This document shows positions 7,349 to 13,464 of a stretch of DNA of 13,464 bases, piece after piece. Location of the stretch: positions 1 through 13,464 of the forward strand of contig JABJBD010000093.1 in assembly GCA_018668795.1 (NCBI GenBank), given 5' to 3'. The stretch comes from Candidatus Puniceispirillum sp. GTDB lineage: Bacteria; Pseudomonadota; Alphaproteobacteria; Puniceispirillales; Puniceispirillaceae. The stretch's first letter is position 1. Each line of letters starts with the position of its first letter. The notes under the pieces were generated by a model. It did not search any database, was not told the origin of the DNA, and saw only the letters and a program-made list of their open reading frames with translations. A program made the translations under genes and the position numbers.

Positions 7349-8584
7349 ATGAAGGCAGATATTGTTATCATTGGTGCTAGTCACGCAGGCGTCAGTTTTG
7401 CTGATGCGATGCGCACAAACGGCTTTGAAGGGTCATTGACGCTTATTGATCGCCAGACAGGAACGCCGCTCGAACGCCCACCCTTATCAAAGGCGTTTTT
7501 GCTTGAACAGGATGACTGTATAAATCCGGCTTTTATGCTTCGTAACACGGACTGGTATAGTGCCAACAATATAACGCTTAAATCAGGAACTGATGTCACC
7601 GCCATTGATCCGGTTGGCAAGATAGTGACGCTGGCAGATGATGTGTCTGTCAGTTATGACAAATTGGTACTGGCAACAGGTGCGGTGCCGCGCGCCCTTA
7701 CACCAGCAACAGGGCTTGGCAATGTGTTCATGCTACGCCAACCAGATGATGCTATTGCCATCAGACAAGCTGCCCAGTCAGCCCAAAGCGCAATTATCAT
7801 CGGTGGCGGCTATATCGGACTTGAAGCAGCCGCATCTTTGCGGAAACGTGGACTTGAAGTCAATGTGATCGAAGCTGCTGATCGCTTGTTAGCGCGTGTG
7901 GCCAGTCCACCAATAGCAACATTATTAGGCGATCTACACCGCGCACAAGGTGTGTCGATCCATACCGGTGTAGCGGTTGCTAGCATCACGGATAACAACG
8001 GCACTTTTGCTGGCGTCACCTTGACTAATGGTCATATATTGTCGGCAAATATGCTGATTGTCGGTATCGGCGTCACGCCAGACAGTCAGCTTGCCCGTAT
8101 GGCGCAGATTGAAACCGAAGCTGGCGATAATGGTGCCATTCTGGTTGATCAATTAATGCGCACAAGCAATTCAGATATTTTGGCGATTGGCGATGTTGCC
8201 TTGCAACGTGGTCATTCTGTGCGGATCGAATCGGTACATAATGCCCAAGATAGTGCCGCACGTGCGGTTGCAGGGCTTCTTGATATAGCCCCACCGGTCG
8301 ATCAGGCACCGTGGTTCTGGTCGGATCAATATGATGCCAAATTGCAATCTGCAGGTATTGTGCCCACAGGGGCGGATGATTTAATTCATGTCCGCCGTCC
8401 GGGTAAGCGCGAAGGTGGCATGTCGGTCTGGACTTATCGTGGTACCCAGCTTCTAGCTGTCGAGGCTGTTCGTGATCCAGCTGGTTATATGCTTGGAAAA
8501 AAATGTCTTGAGGCCAATATATCACCTGATCCGGATCACGTTGGCGATCTGGCATTTGACCTAAAGGCACTATTGGCTCATTAA
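7349..8584 (+). CDS. FAD-dependent ferredoxin/rubredoxin reductase-type oxidoreductase
   Basis: A 411-residue flavoprotein of the class that passes electrons from NAD(P)H to a small ferredoxin feeding an oxygenase or cytochrome P450 (rhodocoxin, putidaredoxin and BphA4-type reductases). Seen in order: FAD-binding IIGASHAG (7-14), ERPPLSK (42-48), ATGAVPR (109-115), the NAD(P)-binding IIGGGYIGLEAA (150-161), the second FAD motif ILAIGDVA (277-284), and a reductase C-terminal domain starting near PWFWSDQY (321-328). The first motif has Ser-His where many relatives have Gly-His or Gly-Gln. GAAGGTGA at 7332-7339 serves as ribosome-binding site. It is first in the right block, 32 bp ahead of the threonine aldolase. 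No ferredoxin, Rieske oxygenase or P450 lies in the window, so its partner must be elsewhere. Confidence 0.88.
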   Translation: MKADIVIIGASHAGVSFADAMRTNGFEGSLTLIDRQTGTPLERPPLSKAFLLEQDDCINPAFMLRNTDWYSANNITLKSGTDVTAIDPVGKIVTLADDVSVSYDKLVLATGAVPRALTPATGLGNVFMLRQPDDAIAIRQAAQSAQSAIIIGGGYIGLEAAASLRKRGLEVNVIEAADRLLARVASPPIATLLGDLHRAQGVSIHTGVAVASITDNNGTFAGVTLTNGHILSANMLIVGIGVTPDSQLARMAQIETEAGDNGAILVDQLMRTSNSDILAIGDVALQRGHSVRIESVHNAQDSAARAVAGLLDIAPPVDQAPWFWSDQYDAKLQSAGIVPTGADDLIHVRRPGKREGGMSVWTYRGTQLLAVEAVRDPAGYMLGKKCLEANISPDPDHVGDLAFDLKALLAH

Positions 8585-8616
8585 GATAGAATATTTAAGA
8601 GTGATACGAGTTGAAA

Positions 8617-9678
8617 ATGGCGAATGCGGGAACATATACGGGCGCAACCAAGGCGATAGGCGATGTGCTTGTCGATTTTCGCAGTGACACTGTGACCCGA
8701 CCAACGGCGGCTATGCGTGCGGTAATGGCTAAGGCTGATGTCGGTGATGATGTCTATGGTGATGATCCCAACGTCAATGATCTACAGGACAAAGTGGCCG
8801 CCCTTATGGGCAAAGAAGCGGCGTTATTTGTAACCAGTGGCACCCAGTCCAATCTATGCGCCATGCTGGCACATTGTCAGCGTGGTCAGGAAATATTAAC
8901 AGGTGAAAACTATCACGTCTTCATTGACGAAGCTGGTGGCGCATCTGTGCTTGGCGGCATCATGATGGCGCCGATGCCTACCAATGATACTGGTGCGTTA
9001 GATATTGACGATATTGACAAGACGGTCAAGCCGGACGATCCGCATTGCCCGATCAGCTCGTTGCTATGTCTGGAAAATACTGTGTCAGGCAATGTGCAAT
9101 CGGTTGCATCGATCGATGCGCTGGCCTTGCGTGGCAAAGCGCATGGACTTTCTGTGCATCTTGATGGTGCGCGTTTGATGAATGCGGTGGTCAAGCTTGA
9201 TGTGCCAGTGTGCGACATTGTAAAAAATGTGGACAGTGTTTCATTATGTTTGTCAAAAGGGCTAGGCGCGCCTGTTGGATCGGTGCTTGCTGGCTCAAAG
9301 GAACTTATCAGCCGTGCTTACCGTGTGCGCAAGCTTGTTGGAGGTGGGTTACGACAGGCTGGCCTTCTGGCCGCTGCCGGACTTTATTCGCTTGATAACC
9401 ATGTCGAGCGGCTAGCCGACGATCACGCTAACGCTATCAGGCTGGCGGAACAACTGGCGACGATACCCCAGATTTCGGTCGATATTGATGCGGTGCAAAC
9501 CAATATGGTGTTCATGCAAATGGCACCTGATGCTGCCGCGTCCCTACCGGAATATCTGCAAGATAGGGGTATTTTGATAAATGGCCACCCAAGCCGCATT
9601 CGCTTGGTAACGCATCTGGATGTGAGTGCTGAAAAGATTGATCAGTTTGTGACTGAGCTACGTGAATTTTTTGCTTAA
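8617..9678 (+). CDS. ltaE: Low-specificity L-threonine aldolase
   Basis: A 353-residue PLP enzyme that cleaves L-threonine or L-allo-threonine to glycine and acetaldehyde. Seen: the family N-terminus DFRSDTVTRPT (residues 20-30), GDDVYGDDP (43-51), the cofactor-stacking region FVTSGTQSN (71-79), the PLP-pyridine Asp in HLDGARLMNA (181-190), and Schiff-base Lys214 in CLSKGLGAPVGS. Two starts are possible: ATG 8617, with GAG 6 bases upstream, and an in-frame TTG at 8611; I prefer the ATG. About 18 extra residues precede the conserved DFRSDT, a little longer than usual. The gene lies between the flavoprotein reductase and dmdA, suggesting that glycine and one-carbon metabolism are being co-regulated with methyl-donor breakdown. 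Stereospecificity is not visible from sequence. Confidence 0.92.
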   Translation: MANAGTYTGATKAIGDVLVDFRSDTVTRPTAAMRAVMAKADVGDDVYGDDPNVNDLQDKVAALMGKEAALFVTSGTQSNLCAMLAHCQRGQEILTGENYHVFIDEAGGASVLGGIMMAPMPTNDTGALDIDDIDKTVKPDDPHCPISSLLCLENTVSGNVQSVASIDALALRGKAHGLSVHLDGARLMNAVVKLDVPVCDIVKNVDSVSLCLSKGLGAPVGSVLAGSKELISRAYRVRKLVGGGLRQAGLLAAAGLYSLDNHVERLADDHANAIRLAEQLATIPQISVDIDAVQTNMVFMQMAPDAAASLPEYLQDRGILINGHPSRIRLVTHLDVSAEKIDQFVTELREFFA

Positions 9679-9750
9679 AAACGAAACTGTTTTGGCGTAA
9701 ACGGAATATTGTTGCCAGATGGCTATGGCAAACTTCAATGTCTTTTTGTT

Positions 9751-9755
9751 GAGGT
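9751..9755 (+). promoter_or_regulatory. Ribosome-binding site that fixes the dmdA start
   Basis: GAGGT lies 5 bases ahead of ATG 9761. An in-frame ATG at 9719 exists but has no such site and would add 14 residues unrelated to the family's N-terminus. From 9761 the protein is 369 residues, the length I recall for the Pelagibacter enzyme. Confidence 0.75.
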
Positions 9756-9760
9756 GTGCA

Positions 9761-10870
9761 ATGTCTCTTGTTCTTTCAGTTGGGCCGCGGGTTCGCAAAA
9801 GCCCTTTTTTCTCATCAGCACGTAAAGCTGGGCTGGCGGCAGCTTCTGTATATAATCACATGTATATGCCAACTAGCTATGGTGATCCTAGGGCTGAATA
9901 TGAACGGCTCATAAATGGCGTTGCTATGTGGGATGTGGCGGTTGAGCGGCAGGTCGCGCTCAAAGGGCCTGATGCGCTTGCGCTGGCGCGTTATTTGACC
10001 CCGCGTAATCTTGAAAATCTAAAAATCGGCGTTGGTAAATATGTCCCGCTTTGTGATTTTAACGGATCACTTATCAATGATCCGGTACTTTTGCAGATCA
10101 GTGATGATGAAGTCTGGCTGTCGATTGCCGATAGTGATGTAAAATTATGGGCGGCGGGCATTGCTGGCGCGCGCGGGATGAATGTAAGCGTTTTTGAGCC
10201 GGATGTCTCGCCGCTTGCTATTCAGGGGCCCAAAGCCATCAATGTTGTGCGTGATCTGTTTGGCGACTGGGTTGATGAAATAAAGTATTTTGGATTTCGG
10301 GCGACCGAATTGCATGGCATTCCAATGGTCTTGGCACGTTCTGGCTGGTCAAAACAAGGCGGCTTTGAACTCTATCTGCAAGATGGCAACAAAGGCGACG
10401 CCTTGTGGGATATTGTGGCCGAAGCTGGCAAACCCTATGGCATCGGCCCTGGCACGCCAAACTATGTCGAACGTGTTGAAAGCGGTTTGATTTCTTATGG
10501 TGCTGATACTGATGAGATGAGCAATCCTTTTGAACTGGGGATGGATCGCCTTATCGACCTTGACCAGCCACAGGATTTTGTTGGCAAAGCAGCGCTCAAG
10601 GACATAAAGGCGCGCGGCGTGACGCGGCGGTTTATGGGGCTGATTATTGACGGTGAAAAATTTACCGGCACAAATGAAAGCCGCTGGCCGCTTGAATGGA
10701 ACGGAACTAATGCTGGCTACGTAAGCGCCAGTGCCTATTCACCGCGCTTGAATGCCAATATTGCCATGGCGATGGTATCTGTTGCGGCGATAGAATCTGG
10801 TGATAAGCTAAATGTCCTAAGCGAGTCAGGCTGTTTAACAGCAAAGATTGTGTCATTACCTATGGTCTAG
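9761..10870 (+). CDS. dmdA: Dimethylsulfoniopropionate (DMSP) demethylase
   Basis: DmdA transfers a methyl group from DMSP to tetrahydrofolate, giving methylmercaptopropionate and 5-methyl-tetrahydrofolate, the first step of DMSP demethylation in marine bacteria. It is a single GcvT-fold protein in the cytosol. Seen: LSVGPRVRKSPF (residues 5-16), YNHMYMPT (31-38), MWDVAVERQVALKGPDA (56-72), INDPVL (105-110), WLSIADSD (119-126), EPDVSPLAIQGP (146-157), RSGWSKQGGFELYL (193-206) and NPFELGMDR (255-263). As I recall them, these match SAR11 and roseobacter DmdA far better than glycine-cleavage T protein. Length is 369 from the chosen start. It sits 82 bp after threonine aldolase and 38 bp before an FAD-GcvT fusion. 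dmdB, dmdC and dmdD are not in the window. A GcvT-family paralogue with another methyl donor is the main alternative. Confidence 0.87.
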   Translation: MSLVLSVGPRVRKSPFFSSARKAGLAAASVYNHMYMPTSYGDPRAEYERLINGVAMWDVAVERQVALKGPDALALARYLTPRNLENLKIGVGKYVPLCDFNGSLINDPVLLQISDDEVWLSIADSDVKLWAAGIAGARGMNVSVFEPDVSPLAIQGPKAINVVRDLFGDWVDEIKYFGFRATELHGIPMVLARSGWSKQGGFELYLQDGNKGDALWDIVAEAGKPYGIGPGTPNYVERVESGLISYGADTDEMSNPFELGMDRLIDLDQPQDFVGKAALKDIKARGVTRRFMGLIIDGEKFTGTNESRWPLEWNGTNAGYVSASAYSPRLNANIAMAMVSVAAIESGDKLNVLSESGCLTAKIVSLPMV

Positions 10871-10908
10871 CTATCACATGGGAGCAATGGTGCCGACGGG
10901 GATTATAA

Positions 10909-13329
10909 ATGGCTGACATGGTTTCACATGCAAAGGTGGTTGTCATTGGCGGCGGCGTTGTTGGCTGTTCGATATTGTTCCATCTGGCCAAATTCGGCTG
11001 GAAAGATGTCGTTCTGCTGGAACGTAACGAGCTAACATCTGGATCAAGTTGGCATGCGGCAGGCCAGATTCACACGATCAGTTCGGATCCCAACATCTCG
11101 CGCCTGCAAGGCTATACGATCAATCTTTACAAGGAAATTGAGGAAACATCCGGCCATTCGGTAGGCATGCATAATACGGGTGGCTTTTATCTGGCCTCAA
11201 ATTCTGACTGGTATGATTATTTAAAGCGTGAAAGATCTAAAGCACGCTATATGGGACTCGATCAGGAATTCATTTCGATTGAGGAAGCTGCCGAGCGTCA
11301 TCCGCTTATTGACCCCAGCCATTATCTGGCGGCGTTATGGGATCCGCTTGATGGTGATATTGATCCGTCGGGCGTTACCTATGCCTATGCCAAATCAGCG
11401 CGCGTGCATGGGGCAAAATATTATACGCATACCCCCGTTATTGAGACTAACCAGCGCCCCGATGGTAGTTGGGATGTGGTCACCGAAAACGGCACTATCA
11501 ATGCTGAAATGATTGTCAATGCAGGTGGTTTATGGGCGCGCGAAGTTGGGCATTTGGCAGGGCTTCATCTTCCCGTACAGCCAATGGAACATCATTATCT
11601 GATTACCGAAGATATTCCCGAGATTACGGCCCGGACTGAGCGTTTGCCAGCGGGCATTGATTACGAAGGTAATATCTATTTCCGTCAGGAACGCGGCGGC
11701 ATGTTGCTTGGCACTTATGAACCAAGGGCAACGCCTTGGTCGCTGGCGGGTACGCCACAGTCATTCGGCCATGAATTGCTTGAACCAAAGCTCGATAATA
11801 TTGCCGACCGTCTGGAAATAGGGTTTGAACGTATTCCGGCGCTTGCCACGGCTGGCATTAAAAATATCATCAATGGTCCTTTCACCTTTGGACCAGATGG
11901 TAATCCAATGATTGGTCCGGTGCCGGGCATGACCAATTACTGGGTTGCTGTTGGTGTTATGGCTGGATTCTGTCAGGGGGGTGGTGTTGGGCTGTGCATG
12001 GCTGAATGGATGATGGATGGCGAACCATCAATTGACGTATGGGCTATGGATGTAGCGCGTTTTGGTGATTATGCAACACCGCATTGGGGCACGGTCAAAT
12101 CGTCGGAAAATTACGAACGCAGGTTTGTTATGACCTTCCCTAACGAAACTTTGCCAAAAGGCCGACGGCAACAGACAACAGCTCTTTATGACCGCTTGGT
12201 ATCGCGCGGGGCCGTAATGGGCGACTCTCATGGTCTGGAAAATGCGCTTTGGTTTGCGACTGATGCTGATGATGCGCATGAAGACCCAACATTCCGGCGG
12301 TCACGTGCGCATGATTATGTGGCTGCCGAAGTGGCTGCGGTACGACATGATGTTGGAGCCATCGAAATTGCTAATTTTGCCAAGCATGAATGCAAGGGTG
12401 AGGGCGCCCGCGCTTTCCTCGATCATATGCTTGCTGGCCATGTGCCAAAACCTGGCCGTCTGCAATTAACCCCGATGCTGACGCCAAAGGGTAAATTATA
12501 TGGTGATATGACGGTTGCCTGTCTTGCCGAAGATCATTTCTATCTATTTGGATCCGGTGCTGCCCAGAATATGCATCGGCGGTGGTTTGAATCGCATCTG
12601 CCGGATAGCGGCGTTACTTATGCAAACCGGTCTGACGCGTGGCATGGTATCGCCATTTCAGGACCAAAATCACGTACCCTTCTGCAACGTCTGGTGCGAG
12701 AGGATGTTGGTGCCGATACGCTGGCATTTCGCGATGTGCGCCAAACTTTTGTGGCAGGCGTCCCAGCTATGCTGTTGCGTATATCGTTTTCGGGTGAGCT
12801 TGGTTATGAAATCTATGTAGCCCCGCAATATCAACTTCGCCTGTTTGAAGCGATTGAGGAAGCAGGTCAGGACCTTGGACTTCGGCTTTATGGAAGTCGC
12901 GCGTTAATGTCGATGCGGTTGGAAAAGAACTGGGGTGCCTGGACTTTGGATTTTCGGCCAGATTTCACCGCTGCTGAGTCTGGACTAGATGCCTTTATCA
13001 ATTGGAACAAGGATTTTATCGGCAAGGCCGCTGCGCTGGCCGAGGCCAAATCGGGTCCGGTAAAAAAGCTGGTCATGATGACTATCGAGACAGACGATAT
13101 TGATGTTTCAAATGATGAAGCCATTTTTGCCAATGGAGAACCTGTTGGCTATGTCAGCTCGGGCGGCTTTGCCCATCATATCGGCACATCCATGGCATTT
13201 GGCTATGTGCCCAGCGCATTGGCAAATGATGGTACTGAAGTGCAGGTGGAAATTCTTGGCAGTCTATGTCCGGCCAGAATTGTCGCGGCACCTTTATATG
13301 ATGCGAATGGCGGCAAAATGCGGGGTTAA
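10909..13329 (+). CDS. FAD oxidoreductase-GcvT fusion, dimethylglycine/sarcosine dehydrogenase family
   Basis: An 806-residue enzyme expected to oxidise an N-methyl amine (dimethylglycine, sarcosine or a relative) and hand the carbon to tetrahydrofolate as 5,10-methylene-tetrahydrofolate. Domains seen: the Rossmann FAD fold VVVIGGGVVGCS (residues 10-21); SGSSWHAAGQ (44-53), whose His49 aligns with the covalently flavinylated His of mitochondrial dimethylglycine dehydrogenase; VNAGGLWAREVG (about 204-215); the FAD C-terminal stretch GPDGNPMIGPVPG (about 328-340); then a linker domain, a GcvT domain from about residue 430, and a GcvT C-terminal barrel to the end. Length fits the family. The start has an alternative ATG three codons downstream. 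It follows dmdA by 38 bp, placing two tetrahydrofolate-dependent demethylating enzymes side by side. No signal peptide is seen. The exact substrate and electron acceptor (ETF or oxygen) are unresolved. Confidence 0.9.
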   Translation: MADMVSHAKVVVIGGGVVGCSILFHLAKFGWKDVVLLERNELTSGSSWHAAGQIHTISSDPNISRLQGYTINLYKEIEETSGHSVGMHNTGGFYLASNSDWYDYLKRERSKARYMGLDQEFISIEEAAERHPLIDPSHYLAALWDPLDGDIDPSGVTYAYAKSARVHGAKYYTHTPVIETNQRPDGSWDVVTENGTINAEMIVNAGGLWAREVGHLAGLHLPVQPMEHHYLITEDIPEITARTERLPAGIDYEGNIYFRQERGGMLLGTYEPRATPWSLAGTPQSFGHELLEPKLDNIADRLEIGFERIPALATAGIKNIINGPFTFGPDGNPMIGPVPGMTNYWVAVGVMAGFCQGGGVGLCMAEWMMDGEPSIDVWAMDVARFGDYATPHWGTVKSSENYERRFVMTFPNETLPKGRRQQTTALYDRLVSRGAVMGDSHGLENALWFATDADDAHEDPTFRRSRAHDYVAAEVAAVRHDVGAIEIANFAKHECKGEGARAFLDHMLAGHVPKPGRLQLTPMLTPKGKLYGDMTVACLAEDHFYLFGSGAAQNMHRRWFESHLPDSGVTYANRSDAWHGIAISGPKSRTLLQRLVREDVGADTLAFRDVRQTFVAGVPAMLLRISFSGELGYEIYVAPQYQLRLFEAIEEAGQDLGLRLYGSRALMSMRLEKNWGAWTLDFRPDFTAAESGLDAFINWNKDFIGKAAALAEAKSGPVKKLVMMTIETDDIDVSNDEAIFANGEPVGYVSSGGFAHHIGTSMAFGYVPSALANDGTEVQVEILGSLCPARIVAAPLYDANGGKMRG

Positions 13330-13464
13330 GCATCATCCGGCCAGAACGAAGTAAAGGCCGAAAGATGATCGCGGCATAAACAAGCATCATCCGGCCAGAA
13401 CGAAGTAAAGGCCGAAAGATGATCGCGGCATAAACAAGCATCATCCGGCCAGAACGAAGTAAAG
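13328..13464. repeat. Perfect 54-bp tandem repeat, about 2.5 copies, running off the window
   Basis: Units begin with CATCATCCGGCC at 13331, 13385 and 13439; the third is cut by the window edge after 26 bases. The copies are identical by eye, and the repeat starts immediately after the last gene's stop codon. Because the whole unit is invariant there are no spacers, so it is not a CRISPR array. It may be a genuine intergenic minisatellite-like array or an assembly artefact at a contig end. Confidence 0.92.
13332..13369 (+). terminator. Imperfect hairpin inside the repeat unit (candidate terminator or REP-like element)
   Basis: ATCATCCGGCC (13332-13342) can pair with GGCCG-AAA-GATGAT (13356-13369), giving 11 base pairs with a 3-base bulge and a 13-base loop. 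The same structure recurs at 13386-13423. It lies just 3' of the FAD-GcvT gene, where a terminator is expected, but no T-tract follows, so a Rho-independent role is doubtful; mRNA 3'-end protection is another possibility. Confidence 0.4.

Noticed and set aside
9719..9760. Longer dmdA start adding 14 residues
   Set aside because: The extra residues do not resemble DmdA N-termini, there is no ribosome-binding site, and ATG 9761 has GAGGT at a good distance and gives 369 residues.
9761..10870. Glycine cleavage T protein (gcvT)
   Set aside because: Motifs such as SPRVR-like, WLSIADSD, EPDVSPLAIQGP and SKQGGFE are those of DmdA, and no gcvH or gcvP lies nearby.
13154..13444. Minus-strand open frame with an 18-residue repeated peptide
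   Set aside because: It overlaps the 3' end of the FAD-GcvT gene in antisense and owes its repeat to the 54-bp DNA repeat being a multiple of three; no convincing start signal or known domain.
13328..13464. CRISPR-like array
   Set aside because: The entire 54-bp unit is identical between copies, leaving no variable spacers, and no cas genes are present.

Overview
The window looks like chromosomal DNA of a marine alphaproteobacterium, most plausibly SAR116 (Puniceispirillum)-like. The reasons are the mid-range GC content (hand count 49.7% over bases 601-1200), the tight operons, and the combination of a form II CO-dehydrogenase-type molybdenum hydroxylase, a DMSP demethylase (DmdA) and an FAD-GcvT fusion of the dimethylglycine/sarcosine dehydrogenase type. 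The taxonomic call is inference; no rRNA or tRNA gene is present.

Left block (+ strand, 3-5635). The 3' part of a form II coxL-type large subunit (AYRGAGR motif) is followed by a coxM-type FAD subunit. Then come a HAD-family phosphatase, a DapA-family lyase/aldolase, and a PuuC-like aldehyde dehydrogenase that overlaps the DapA-like gene by ATGA. Spacing is 17 bp, 95 bp, 11 bp and -4 bp, so this is probably one transcription unit, with the small [2Fe-2S] subunit (coxS) expected upstream of the window. The mixture suggests a molybdenum hydroxylase serving a catabolic route (hydroxylation, C-C cleavage or dehydration, semialdehyde oxidation) rather than respiratory CO oxidation.

Middle (5656-7348). 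A second, different aldehyde dehydrogenase lies on the minus strand, its 3' end only 20 bp from that of the first. It diverges from the right block across a 250-bp intergenic region that holds a 10-bp direct repeat with 12-bp spacing, a candidate operator.

Right block (+ strand, 7349-13329). In order: a ferredoxin/rubredoxin-reductase-type flavoprotein, a low-specificity L-threonine aldolase, dmdA, and an 806-residue FAD oxidoreductase-GcvT fusion. DmdA moves a methyl group from DMSP to tetrahydrofolate. The fusion protein should oxidatively demethylate an N-methyl compound and also pass the carbon to tetrahydrofolate. Threonine aldolase yields glycine and acetaldehyde, and the minus-strand aldehyde dehydrogenase could remove acetaldehyde or a betaine-type aldehyde. 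The block reads as a methylated-osmolyte and one-carbon module; the links between the genes are inferred from position.

Right edge (13328-13464). A perfect 54-bp tandem repeat (about 2.5 copies) starts next to the last stop codon and runs off the window. Each full unit holds an imperfect hairpin. The first ~630 bases of the window are clearly GC-richer (59%) than the rest, with the change falling inside the coxL-like gene.
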